Shown one piece after another: positions 21,587 to 32,925 of a DNA stretch of 64,000 nucleotides. The notes below the pieces were generated by a model. The model was not told the origin of the DNA and ran no database searches. It saw nothing but the letters and a program-made list of their open reading frames with translations. This DNA comes from Siphonodentalium dalli (lineage: Eukaryota > Mollusca > Scaphopoda > Gadilida > Siphonodentaliidae). The DNA is taken from contig CP136068.1 of assembly GCA_032622095.1 (NCBI GenBank), positions 119,149,509 to 119,213,508 on the forward strand. Direction: 5' to 3'. Positions within the stretch are counted from its first letter, which is position 1. Every line of letters begins with the position of its first letter. The position numbers and the translations under genes are program-made.

Positions 21587-23034
21587 AGCTCAACATTACT
21601 TTATAAAGTTTGAGCATTGCCATGGCTTGGTATCCGTCGTCCATGTGTGTGTGTGAGGGTGTGTTTGTGCTTGTGTGATTCGTCAACAATTTCCTTTAGC
21701 ACAGGCTACAGGTCATACCTTTGGTCGGATCATTATAAAATTTGTCATAGCTGTTGACATTGACATGTAGATGGGAACGAGTCATTTTGTGGTCATTCGG
21801 AAAAAGAACATGGCTGCCAGTGGCCATCTTGGATTTTCAAAATTCAATCCATTAGCATGGGCTACAGGTCCTACTGTCTGATCATCATGAAATTTGTCAT
21901 GGATGTTAATATTGACAGGTAGATGGGAACGAGTAATTTTGGGGTCGATCAGCCATAAAACATGGCCACTGGCAGCCATCTTGGATTTTACTCTTTGCAT
22001 GACTAAATCCTTTGGCACACGTGACAGGTTGTACCTTTGGTCAGATCATTATGAAATTTGTTATGGGCATTGACATGTAGATGGGATCAAGTCGTTTTGG
22101 GGTCATTAGGCCAAAAAACATGGCCGCCAGCAGCCATCTTGGATTTTACTTATTGCATAACTAAATCCTTTGACACAGGCTATAGGTCATACCTTTAGTC
22201 GGATTATTGTGAATTTTGTTATGGATGTAAATGGGAACGAGTCATTTTGGGGTCATCTGGTCAAAAAACATGGCTGCCAGTGGCCATCTTGGATTTCAAA
22301 ATTCAATCCATTAGCACAGACTACAGGCCATACTATTTGTCTGATCATCCTGAAATTTGTCATTTAGGTTAATATTGACATGTAGATGGGAACGAGTCAT
22401 TTTGGGGTCATTCGACCAAAAAACATAGCTGACAGCAGCCATCTTGGATTTTACTCTTTGCATGACTAAATCCTTTGGCACGGGCTACAGGTCGTACCGT
22501 TGGTCGGATCATTATGAAATTTGTCATGGATGTTAATATTGACATGTAGATGGGAACGAGTCATTTTGGAGGCATTCTGCAAAAAAACATGGCCACCAGT
22601 GGCCATCTTGGATTCAACATTCAATCCATTAGCAGACTACAGGCCAGAGTGTTCGTGTGATCATCATGAAATTTGTCGTGGAAGTTAATATTGACATGTA
22701 GATGGGAATGAGTCATTTTGGGGTCATTCAGCCATAAAACATGGCCGCTGGTAGTCATCTTGGATTTTGCTCTTTGTATGACTAAATCCTTTGACACAGG
22801 CTACAGGTCGTATCTTTTGTCGGATTCTCGTGAAATTTGTCATGGATGTTAACATTGATATGTAAATGGTAACGAGTCATTTTGGGGTCATTCGGCAAAA
22901 AAACATGGCTGCCAGCAGCTGTCTTGGATTTTACTCTTTGCATAACTAGACCTTTCAACTTTCCACATTCGTAATCAATCCATTGACTGTATTCCCTTTT
23001 CAAGTTGAGCTACAGTGTCATTGACACTTTCATT
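21587..23034 (+). mobile_element. Helentron/HINE-like element (1.4 kb)
   Basis: 5' AGCTCAACATTACTTTATAA hairpin, tandem 165-bp units and 3' CAAGTTGAGCT + AGTGTCATTGACACT stem-loop, ending TTCATT. T on both sides, no duplication. It fills most of intron D-E of the STING gene. Confidence 0.85.
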
Positions 23035-23293
23035 TCAAAACATTGGCTGCCAATAATCATCTTTTGAACTTTGTTTAAAAACATTGCTGCAGACCAGTGC
23101 AGACAGCCATATTGGATTTTACTCTTTGCACAACTAAGTTCCTCAGCGTGCCCTGTATCCAACATTTTTCATTCATTTGATCCCAAACTTCACATAGCGC
23201 TCTGGGTTGACTTCTAGTATTACTTAAACATTTAAACACTCTGAATTCCTTATTGATCTATTAACTCTAATTAACACATATTTCATCTTTCAG

Positions 23294-23717
23294 AATGCAA
23301 ACACTGATCGTCAAGGTTTCACATACCATGTGTCATTTATTGTATGTGTGGAAGCCGTGGTTGACACAGCTTTAGCACGTCAAATAAAATCAAGACTGGG
23401 AGAGAAAGAATATCACTGTGCCAGCATCAGCAATATTCCTGATCAGGATCGTATGAATGCTCGATTCGCATTATTGTTTCTGTCAAAGCAATCGCTAAAT
23501 GATAGTGCATTCGATCTCATGCGATATTCACTAGAAAGTGCTTCCAGCTGGGAAAAAGGTGTTAATATAGTACCGGTTATTGTTGACGGTCATGAAACAT
23601 ATGATCTGCCACTATCTTTACAATGGCTGGACTGTGTCAGACATGCAAAAGAGGGGGCAAAGGACACTGATGATGAATTAGAAGACACCGTCAACCAAAT
23701 ATTGGAAATTTTAAAAG
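23294..23717 (+). CDS. STING: TIR-like domain exon E of the STING-TIR gene
   Basis: Acceptor ATCTTTCAG (phase 0), donor G|GTGAGA (phase 1); 141 codons. It reads YHVSFIVCVEAVVDTALARQ, an alpha helix IKSRLGEKEYHCASISNIPD (TIR box 2-like position), RFALLFLSKQSLNDSAFDLM (beta-D plus alpha-C), GVNIVPVIVDG (beta-E) and LPLSLQWLDCVR. The alternation of hydrophobic strands and helices and the FLS-Q-L and PVI-x(n)-LP words fit a TIR fold. The WC-x-x-E helix of enzymatic TIRs reads AFDLM, so the NAD-cleaving Glu seems absent. If the donor is not used, the frame ends after ETDCP at a stop at 23735, giving a STING-TIR protein; if it is used, the exon continues into exon F. Assignment to TIR is by pattern and less certain than STING. 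Confidence 0.7.
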
Positions 23718-23924
23718 GTGAGACTGACTGCCCATGAGTTAACCCTTTCATTGGTAAATACTCATTGACAATAGTTCCCTTAGGCCATTTATTAAAGTTT
23801 AATATGGATGTATGTGTATACTTGAATCAGCTTGTCCATCCATCGGGCTGTGGGCATCTACAAATGGTGTTTAGCCTAATAACTTGAACAAATATCAATT
23901 AATATTGTTGATATTTAGTATATT

Positions 23925-24420
23925 TCGGGGGACTATTAAAATAGCCGGTGTCCGTCCGTCCGTCGAGCCGTTCCTCCATCCGTGCGTGCGTGCCCTTTTT
24001 TAGCTCAACTTACTTTGTAAGTTTGAGCTATTGCCATGGTTTGGCGTCCATGTGTCTGTGTGTCCGTCAACAATTTCTTTTGATCATATCTGAATCAAAT
24101 TTAGTATGATAGTTTATCAGCCCAAAATACAGGTCATGTTCGAATATGGGTTTGCTCTGCCAATTTTTTTGAGAGTTATGGCCCTTTTACGACTTAGAAA
24201 CCTGTCAATTTCTGGTTTCCGGATGATAACCTAATTTAGTTTGTGTGAATCAAATTTGGTATATGAGTTTATCAGCTCGAAATACAGATCAAGTTCGAAT
24301 ATGGGTATGGTCCACCAATTTTTGTCTGGTTGCTCTCAAGTATGGAATATTGATTTCTTATATGAAAATATAATATGAACTTTTTTCCGATGATCAGTTA
24401 CTCATCAAGCAATCTTGGAA
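23925..24420 (+). repeat. Hairpin/(CCGT)n repeat starts, two overlapping families
   Basis: CGGGGGACTATTAAAATAGC then GTCCGTCCGTCCGTC at 23928-23975. From 24002 the HINE-type start AGCTCAACTTACTTTGTAAG appears, followed by a body (TTATGGCCCTTTT, ACCAATTTTTGTC) different from the 165-bp unit. The 5' end is thus shared by unlike bodies. Confidence 0.65.
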
Positions 24421-24761
24421 ACTTGTTTATTGACTGAACAGATCATCTGGTAACAAATAACACAGCCAGCATTAATGAAGGTAAAATTAACAGATAAATA
24501 TCTAGAGTTTGACATGTACCATTTCAGGGGACACATTGTTGGATTGTTCTGAAATTTGGTATCGGATTTAGGGTCCTTGTTATTTTTTTCCGAAAAGCTG
24601 ATGCCCCCAATGAAGCCACTTTTTCAGGGGACACTGATTATTATAATGTTAGTGCAATAATCTGATTTTGTTGATATACATACCTTATATTTATCTCTTC
24701 ATTAATTGAAAGTAAAAAATCTGACAGGAGGGTTGGAAATACCAACCAATGTCCCTTCTTA

Positions 24762-25850
24762 TTATGCCCCCGATCTCCGATGGAGATTTGGGGGTATATA
24801 GTGGAGCCCTCCGTCCGTCCTTCCGTCCGTCCGCCCGTCCGTCCGTGTTTACTAATGACTACTTATGTGGCTAAGATTGTGTATAATGGATATTTATGTG
24901 CATAACTTCCGTTGCGTGGCTAGCCACGTAACAGCTTTCAGATGGACGTTCTAAAATGATCTATTTGGCCTAATCAGCTTATTTAATTTTGTTGTCACTC
25001 AAAATTTGAAAGAAAAAAAGTCCATCGATTTAGACATCCATGACCCGTCAATAGGAGATGTCGGACACTGACAAGACATTTATGTGGCTAGCCACCCAAT
25101 CATGGACCTGTCAGTTTCTCCTATTCCACTGTCCCAGTTGCTGTGAGCAAGTTTTTGAGTTTTAATCAGCTTCTTCTGCTATAATTCCAACATGTTATGA
25201 ATCCATTATCTGGAGTTTTATCACTATCTACTACTTGATAGCCACTTAAAATTTTATGGCTACTTGAGAAGCCACATAAAAACTAAAGCCACATTACCAT
25301 TTCTAGCCACATAGGTCGAAGCCACATATCTACCCATTTGTTGGTACGTCCGTCCTTCCGTCCGTCCGTCCGTACGAACGTTTCAACTCATAACTTTGGT
25401 TTCGCTAACTCAATTCAGTTGATCTTTGGTTTGCTAATAGACCAGCCGGGGGGACAAGATTTCCCCATAACTGCGGTTTCGTCCGCCCATTTTTTTCAGA
25501 GTTACGCCCCTTTTTGGACTTAGAAAATTGTCCGTACGAACGTTTCAACTCATAACTTTGGTTTCGCTAACTCAATTCAGTTGATCTTTGGTATGCTAAT
25601 AGACCAGCCGGGGGGACAAGATTTCCCCATAGCCGTGGTTTCGTCCGCCCATTTTTTCCAGAGTTACGCCCCTTTTTGGACTTAGAAAATTCAGGTTTTC
25701 TGCTACTTTTTTGGGTTTCCAGATGATAACTTGATTTTGGATTGTTTACTCATGAATAACATAACTTTACAAAGTGCCATTTAATAAGCATTTGCACAAA
25801 AATAAGAAAAATCCTCTCTGATTGTACAGTCGGGGGCGTTACCTCCGCCC
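24762..25850 (+). repeat. ATGCCCCCGATCTCC hairpin repeat family
   Basis: ATGCCCCCGATCTCCGATGG pairs with AGATTTGGGGGTAT, then CCGTCCGTCCG. It is interrupted at about 24850-25335 by a segment with repeated GGCTAGCCACGTA/GCCACAT words. A near-copy of the end (GTCGGGGGCGTTACCTCCGC) is at 25828. Confidence 0.65.
25371..25692 (+). repeat. 162-bp tandem duplication
   Basis: CGTACGAACGTTTCAACTCA starts at 25371 and at 25533. The two units run nearly identically through GACCAGCCGGGGGGACAAGA and TTTTTGGACTTAGAAAATT. Confidence 0.9.
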
Positions 25851-26569
25851 AGCGGTGCACTTGTCTATGAATGCCTTGACGTTTTGTTTCGTAAGTTATG
25901 TTTGTATGATTAGTAATTGTTGGATATATAAATTTAAAATTGTGGATGTACGCAATAGTGTAATATTAAGTGTTTATATTCTTTGAAAAAAGTTTATACA
26001 TTTACTAACCTGGAATCATAGTGTTTGCCTTTTTCATAGTATGGGTGGTACTCTGAGATGGATGAGAAACAACAAAGCTTATCACAATCGACCGCCAGTG
26101 CTATGCAACAGGAAATAATTTAACAGACATTTTTAGGTAGTTTTTTTCTTCAAATTTTCGGAACCATTTTGGCTGCCATCTTGGATTATGAGTTCCATGT
26201 GTTTGTTTCAGGACAACACAATGCCTTTTTTTATAAATAAAAAATGAATAGACCCATCATCTATATGATGGGTTGTAACATGCAGATCAAACTAACCTGA
26301 CTCATATTTAAAAAGGCTGCCATTTTGTACGCCATCTTTTCAAGTTGACATCCATCTTTTGTTCTTGTTGATATTCGAAAACAAGTTAGGAAACATTACA
26401 AGAAAGATAACTGGTTGTGGTTGGGTGAAATTAAGACATTTGGTGTAAGGTTTCGTCAATATCGTCTGTACTATATAATTAAAAGTAAAAACATTGTGCA
26501 GGAGGGGGTGGCTACCAAAGTGCCCCTTCTTATAAATAAGTGCCAGGAAATTTTGTTTCTTAAGTTACG

Positions 26570-26665
26570 TTTCTATGGTTACCCATACCATAGTGTGGTA
26601 AACAGTGTCGTCATCCGGATTGACCACTTGTCGTCAGACATGTCAACCTGGTATTATATGAAATA
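26570..26665 (+). repeat. TTACCCATACCATAGTGTGG hairpin repeat, fragment
   Basis: TTTCTATGGTTACCCATACC + ATAGTGTGGTAAACAGTGTC, a degenerate copy of the palindromic start seen at 30220 and 56240. Confidence 0.6.
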
Positions 26666-26766
26666 GTGAGATCAGTCTTCCAATATAGGGAGAAATAGGG
26701 AGATTTTTTTCATCGCATTATCCTTCCATCATAACATGAAAATAAAGAAAATAAAACTTATTTAAA

Positions 26767-26898
26767 TTTATTAATTTTATTCCAACAATAATTATCAACA
26801 ATATTAAAAAATTACTTCTTTGAAGTATGCTCCCTGTTATATGACATTAAATTTATTAATTTTATTCCAACATAATTATCAACAATATTAACAAATTA
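26767..26898. repeat. Direct duplication of an AT-rich 50-mer
   Basis: ATTTATTAATTTTATTCCAA with CATAATTATCAACAATATTA occurs at about 26765 and 26850. Confidence 0.75.
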
Positions 26899-27400
26899 CT
26901 TCTTGGTCTGTTATAAGACATTGTAGCAGATTTGGAAGATTCACTGCAGGGACATAATCGTTCCATTCATCGTCAAAGTTTATATCTAAATTTAACCGCT
27001 TCGCCAAGCACACAACCGATTTAATGTCGATCTCCTCGCGTAATTCTCGTTTCTGATTGATGAGTTTGAGATCCGGTAACACTTTCTCGCTAAAGGGGAA
27101 CTTCTTTATCAGTTTGCCGACAAACGCAGAGTAGAATGCCCGCAATCTCGGTAGAATTTGGAAAGAACTCCATCGCACTCTTCGTTGTCATCGATGTAGT
27201 CACGTGCCACAAATCCGATCGCGATAATATCATTGGCTAATTGATTCTCCCTGACGTCGTACGGAACCACTGTTATGTCGTCAGCTTTATTTATAACTTT
27301 GGTCGAAACAAATTTTCCTAGGTGTTTCTGGAGAATCACATTTACGTTTTTTCGACATAGTTAAATGATAAACACATACACTTTGCCACTCTGAATTATA
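26888..27400 (-). pseudogene. Transposase-like relic (hAT/zinc-finger element type), frameshifted
   Basis: Two overlapping minus-strand frames. The upstream one (27339 to 27109) reads VRENQLANDIIAIGFVARDY; the downstream one (27178 to 26888) reads AFYSAFVGKLIKKFPFSEKV then LPDLKLINQKRELREE and ends at a stop. The V-x-F-Y ... KKFPF-x(2)-VLPDL pattern resembles the C-terminal part of hAT-like elements found in many invertebrates. The two frames overlap over 27109-27178, which implies a frameshift. A third frame begins MSKKRKCDSPETPRKICF at about 27354. No complete protein is possible. It may belong to the element that leaves AATAGGGAGATTTTTTTC at 26690 and 32690. Confidence 0.5.
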
Positions 27401-27684
27401 TAGCCGTATATAATCTGTTTTGGCATCCCTGAGTCGCCAGTCATTTGGTAATCAGCTGTTGAAGCCAGTACAGAAATACGAAGCGACGGCCAGCAAACAA
27501 TGGTGCCTTTGTTTACTATGCATCGCCACAATTACGGTGGTCGAATGATAGGCATGCTTTGACAATGAAGACCTGTTTAATTGACTCAGGGCTAATTGCA
27601 ATCGGAGATTATGACAAGCAGATAACTTCCTGCACTTTGTATCAGCGATAGGCCATAAAATTGTAGGCACTCTCATTTTGATTT

Positions 27685-27960
27685 ACAGGGGTGCGTGATA
27701 TCGGGAGATTCCATCTCCCGATCGGGAGCCCGGGAGATGGTGCCCAATATCGGGAGGGTTGACATGTCTGCTTGTCGTTAGTCTGTCCGTCCGTCTGTCC
27801 ATGGTCAATTTACGCATGATGCGATAACTCAAAATATTTTCTATCTGATCGGAACCAAATTGTGTATATGAATTTCTCAGCACAAAAGACAGATCGAGTT
27901 TGAATCCGACTATTTTTAACTGAGTTATGGCCCTTTTTCAAAAAAATATTTGCTCTTTAA
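27685..27960 (+). repeat. ATCGGGAG palindromic hairpin repeat start
   Basis: GATATCGGGAGATTCCATCT continues CCCGATCGGGAGCCCGGGAG, several overlapping inverted repeats. GTCTGTCCGTCCGTCTGTCC, GCGATAACTCAAAA and GAGTTATGGCCCTTTTT then follow. Confidence 0.7.
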
Positions 27961-28199
27961 AAAAAAACAAAGAAACAATTTTTTTTTTTTAATTTGTTTA
28001 AATGGGTCCAAAATATTGTGTTATGTACTGGTAAATTTGTTTGGAGCGACATTAAATCCAATTCACCAATTCCATCCCATGCCTTTGGACTACTTAGCTA
28101 TTGATAAGGCTATATTATTTTCTGATGTCTCTTATGCCAATGTGCAGATAATCTGATAAAGAAAGCTATGGTATCTAATTTAAAATAAAGATTTAACAG

Positions 28200-29176
28200 T
28201 ACACATCACATGATATTAACAGTAGACTTGGACATCTGTACTGCCTTGCACAGCTGAAGATATCACTTATTGGTTTAATAGAGATGCCAGCTTTCAACAT
28301 AAACAATTCCTGTGATTTGTTGATAGCTCTGCTATATAATTGATATTAATGGGTCAGCAGTGAGGTGGCTTATCTTGATCTATATTGTTGGTAGAATTTG
28401 ATACATTATCATTGTAAACTTAAATTGGACTCTCTTAACCCAAGTATTCCATGTCCAGGTCACCTTTCACATTTAACCCAAGGCTGTGGTGGTGCAGCAT
28501 TACAGATCCTGTACCAGTGCATTCTCTTATATAAATGCGAGTGACCCATAAATTCCAATAATTTGTGTTATGTACATTTGTCTATAATAGTACATAACAG
28601 TATACTCTATAATTCAACATCAAAACTCTCATTTATGATTCCGATCATAGTAATTTACTATCACCAAGGGATGGGTTAACATCGGCCTCTCGTTATGATC
28701 AGTAAACATTTGTGGATATTTAACCCAACAATTGTGGATGTACTCACTATTGTAATTGAAAATTAATTCTTATGTTTTTGGAGCGTCCCTAGCCCCTAAA
28801 TGTCAGGTTTGCGAAATGGGTTTTCTGCGATGGTTCAAGGGTGATACCAAATCGAGGGCACAAAAACTTTCTTACACGATAGTGTAATTGAAACCTGCTG
28901 GGCTTTCGGTGTAATCCGATCATCACCAAACTTCATATGGATTTGAGGAGACCTCTAGATGGGACTTCCCCTTTTTTCAGAATTGTTTTTACATACTTCA
29001 TCATTACATATATTACTTACTGAAACCCCAAACTTCATATATCTCTTCATTTTGACATTTAGTATTACATAGACATACCAACATTCCGCATTCCATATCG
29101 CTCCAATATCCGTAACATTCGACATTAGCCCCTTTACAAGTTGAGCTTCCGTGTCATTGACACTTTCATATGACGT
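28200..29176 (+). repeat. Old dispersed repeat fragments and HINE 3' tail
   Basis: 28660-28715 is a copy of the L tail (TATCACCAAGGGATGGGTTA ... CATCGGCCTCTCGTT). 28484-28560 resembles 55782-55850 (GGTGCAGCATTACAGATC ... TTCTCTTATA). 29120-29176 is a HINE 3' end (ACAAGTTGAGCTTCCGTGTC + ATTGACACTTTCAT). Confidence 0.65.
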
Positions 29177-29506
29177 ATTTATAAATCTGTTATTGTCCAT
29201 TATGATTTTATATCATGATATTTCTTTTTATGTGCTGGAGTAGTGATCACCCATGTGATAAGTGGGTGCTTGCTGGCACATTGTTATAAAGTAACTTAAA
29301 CGGCACAGTACCCACAGATGTCCTTTCGGTTCTTAATCGTGGACTGTGTAAATTGGTTAGATTGCATATACGCTGTTTGCATTTGTCAATTTTGTCATGT
29401 GAAATGTAAATACACTTACAGATATCATCTGAAATAAATCAAATCATATCAATACTTACGCTGCTTAAACTTGTACATAAATTATTTCTACATTGTTCCC
29501 TAACAG

Positions 29507-29605
29507 GTCCAGATTATGAAATCAAATCGGCACTCCCTGCTGGAAATGTGTACATAGGACTTGCCTGGGGATACTGCCGCAACTACCTTAGTTTTGTGAT
29601 ACCTG
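29507..29605 (+). CDS. STING: STING domain 2, exon F (first CBD helix)
   Basis: Acceptor TTCCCTAACAG and donor G|GTATGT, both phase 1, the same phases as exon A. It reads GPDYEIKSALPAGNVYIGLA then WGYCRNYLSFVIP. The signature G-N-V-x(3)-GLAW is followed by Y and Y at the positions of human Tyr163 and Tyr167, the residues that stack on the ligand bases. This domain keeps both, whereas domain 1 has His and Leu. The exon is intact. Joined in phase to exon E it continues the STING-TIR protein; its acceptor would equally accept any phase-1 upstream exon of a separate gene. Confidence 0.85.
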
Positions 29606-30217
29606 GTATGTAACAACTAGTGCTTTAGAATTGATTGAATATAAAAGCTGACCAATACCATATGTGCCACTCTTTAGAACAACTCTTAAAGGGATATTGT
29701 ATCCAAATGTTGTTGTTGGTTTCTTTAGTCTCTGAGTTGTAGAATAAGATAACCAGATTTCCATTATTTGAAAGTCTGTTGAGTAAGAAGTAATGTTACG
29801 GATGGCAGATTAGCCGGAATGTGAAAATACCAATTGTCGTTGTCGAGTAATTTTTTTATTCTCGGGCAATTTTTTTTGAGAATCGATGAGGGAGCGAGGG
29901 TTTTATTTATATTTTTTATTTTTGTTATGGGGATAATGCCCATAGTTAGCATGGGTTATTATACCTTCCCAGGTTAAGAAAATCTAAGGAGAACATTGTT
30001 TTGAAATAAACTAATGTTTTCCACTATAAAGAATGACCAATTATCACATTATACTACCCGTACATCAAATCGGAAATTAAGAATGACATAAATATATGAC
30101 ATTGTACTATCCGTACATCATGTAGGGATTTACCAGAATGATATATATACTAGTACAATGTATATTTCAATTTACTGAACCATTGTTGATATATTTGATA
30201 TATGTATGTACCTTTTT

Positions 30218-30680
30218 ATGTTTACCCATACCATAGTATGGTAAACATAGTGTCGTTGCCCGGATTGACCACTCGTCGTTGGTCCGTCTGTCTGTCCGTC
30301 TGTCCGTAGACACTTTACGAGTAATGCGATAACTCAAACATTTTTTATCCGATCGAAACCAAATTTTGTATATGGGTTTCTCAGCCCAAAATACAGATCG
30401 AGTTCGAATTTGGGTTTGATCCGAGATTTTGTTACAGAGTTATGGCCCTTTTTCAACTTAGAATTCACGCATTCTGCCATAACTCAAACATTTTTTATCT
30501 GATTGGAACCAAATTTGGTATGTGAGTTTCACAGCCGAAAATACAGATCGAGTTCGAATATGGGTTTGATCCGATTTATTTTAAAGGAGTTATGACCCTT
30601 TTTTTTTTTTTAAATTGGGGAAAAAAAATCGATTTCCTAAAAAAAAATTTACTTTTAACTTTTATAATAATAATAAAAAA
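30218..30680 (+). repeat. TTTACCCATACCATAGTATG hairpin repeat (uninterrupted copy)
   Basis: A palindromic start TGTTTACCCATACCATAGTA|TGGTAAACA is followed by CCGTCTGTCCGTCTGTCCGT and two sub-units with TTATGGCCCTTTTT. Position 30489-30502 (CATTTTTTATCTGATTGG) is the empty version of the site occupied by the HINE at 56495. Confidence 0.85.
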
Positions 30681-30689
30681 AATGTCATT

Positions 30690-32660
30690 GACATTGATTG
30701 GTTGATCGGTTTAGAAAATAGTTAACCTTGCTCACAAATGCTATCTGATGCATCAAAGTCAAACAATTTTCTTCTGATCTGCCTCATATTTCTTACCTAG
30801 GTCTTTCTTAGCACGTTCTTCATCTGTATGGATTTTGGTATTGTTTAGTTAACCCTTTCCACTCTTGTTTTTAAATAGAATTCATCCAAGCCAGGATGAC
30901 TCAAACATTTTTCATCTGATCGACGCCAATTTTGGTATATGAATTTCTGACCCCTAAATACAGATCAAGTGCGAATATGGGTTTGATCCGGTATATATTA
31001 ACAGAGTTATGGCCCTTTATAATTCATACATCTTTTCCATGCACTATTAAATTTTAATAGAACAAGACACACCTGTGTTATTGGAAGGAGATAATTTATT
31101 GCTTTGGACACAGTGACCTGATAGTTCCACTGGTGACTGCAGACTTAATATAAACATCTGTCAAACTTTGATTGATGTTAGACTCTTTATTCCAGTTCTG
31201 TTCTCTGTTGAAACCATGCAGTTCATGGCATTATTGTTTACAGAGACACTGTTGTTATAACTTAGAAAATAATTAATACAGCATTCCTTAGTTCCATCAT
31301 ATGATGTCATTGAAAATGATTAACCCTCTGCACACATCATATGGTCTTCTGATGTTTTTTATTTGATCATTCTCCTATTCTATGTACATGTTGATGGTGA
31401 TCCACTTTTAATTTGCATGAATTTGGGATTAAAATTAACCCATTCGATTGACTCATATTATCTGATAGACATATATTAAATTATCACTTTAACTTTGAGC
31501 CAGGTTCAGTCAGTGTTTCAAGAAATGACCAATTGAAATTCATCATTAGAGGATATGTCTTATTTTGAAATTCCCTCAATTGCATTTGGGCTACAGGATA
31601 ATATTAACAGTGCTGGGATTCTTGAGACTGACTTATTGTATGGGTTTCTAAATCCAATGACATGCATTTTGTTGACTACTCTGTGTTTATCAGTTCATTA
31701 GTTTGGGTAAGATTAACCCCTTACTATCCAATTTGATAACTCAAATATTTCCATTGATTATGTTTATAGTTCTGGCACAGTTTATGATAACACACCTCTA
31801 ACCTGCATAGTGAGGGTCATTTGGTTTATTTGCTTAAATATATTAACATCCTTCACCAATCCTGTTGACACAATGTGATAGCTAAATATTTTTTGCATGA
31901 TTACTCTATAAATAATCACATCTGTGATAATCATGACACATTCTTCACCTGTATAGATTTTGGTATCGATCGAATGGTTGTGATAATATTATAAACCTTA
32001 ACTTTAATTATATTTAAACTGTTCACAAACATATTTTTCTAATGATCAACTTACAAGAAAATTAACATTTATATCCAATCATTAGCAATCATATTTTATA
32101 TCCAGGTCTATACATCCCTCACTTCTATAGTTGATCAGGTATTGATTGTTTTTTAGTGGTGAAATATTAATAGGTTGCTATGAATTTTTAATATGCAGCT
32201 GACACAAGATATTATGAACAAAAAAATAGCAATGATAATAAAAAAACCCACACAATATGTAATGTCTCATGTTCCAATGTAATAAATAGATAAATTGAGT
32301 TGCTATGATGTTTATCTACCTAATTTCTTAATTATTTGATATTTAACAGCTATGGTGCTTCTCTCCGACTATGGATTGAGCTTAATTAGACTTATAACTC
32401 TATAAGACATACATGTATCTGTGTTGGAGTCACTAATAGGTTCAGGTTGAAATCAAAGCCACGTCTGTTAACATTGTGTTAATGTGAGCAAGGTGCCCAA
32501 TAAGTGTGATTTCACTTGTGAATTAATAGTAAGGTGTGAATTGTTTAAAGTTTTGCACTCATGAAAAGGATGGGGTAAGGATATATGAAAATAGCTCATC
32601 GCTGTCGCCAAGGTATGGGTTAAACATCTGCCGATCGTGATCGGCCTCTCGTTATAGTAT
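30690..32660 (+). repeat. Old dispersed repeat 'L', longest copy
   Basis: Shares long stretches with 17620-18137 + 20520-21330, 51900-52620, 53960-54400 and 62060-62290 (for example TTCTTACCTAGGTCTTTCTT, GTTCTTCATCTGTATGGATT). It ends with the perfect hairpin GCCGATCGTGATCGGC at 32630 followed by CTCTCGTT. A 3'-terminal hairpin suggests a Helitron/Helentron-type element, but this is inference. Confidence 0.7.
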
Positions 32661-32774
32661 ATATCTATTTATATCAGACCTGTTTACTTTCATAATTGGA
32701 AATAGGGAGATTTAGTGAAAAAGGAGATTTTTTTCAATGTCTGTAACATGGAAAACACTTCATATTTTTTTAAA

Positions 32775-32815
32775 GCAACAAACAGTCTATGACATTTACA
32801 TAGACTGTTTGTTGC
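32775..32815. repeat. 17-bp perfect stem hairpin
   Basis: GCAACAAACAGTCTATG (32775-32791) and CATAGACTGTTTGTTGC (32799-32815), 7-nt loop. Confidence 0.85.
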
Positions 32816-32859
32816 ATTTGGTTTGCATCTGCCACACCTCAGTTATTTGTTTCTTGATT

Positions 32860-32925
32860 TTCTGCATTCAAAGGCACACCCTTTCAGTTTTTTTATGTTC
32901 TGCATTCAAAGGCACACCCTTTCGG
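32860..32925 (+). repeat. Direct duplication of CTGCATTCAAAGGCACACCC
   Basis: The 24-mer TTCTGCATTCAAAGGCACAC (plus CCTT) occurs twice about 40 bp apart. Confidence 0.85.

Larger units (their letters stand above)
23718..29506 (+). other. Intron E-F (or gap between two genes), 5.8 kb
   Basis: Phase 1 on both sides. It carries several dispersed repeat starts, a 162-bp duplication and a transposase-like relic, annotated separately. Positions 25860-26570 and 29180-29506 show nothing specific beyond one GGCTGCCATCTTGG word at 26170. Confidence 0.6.
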
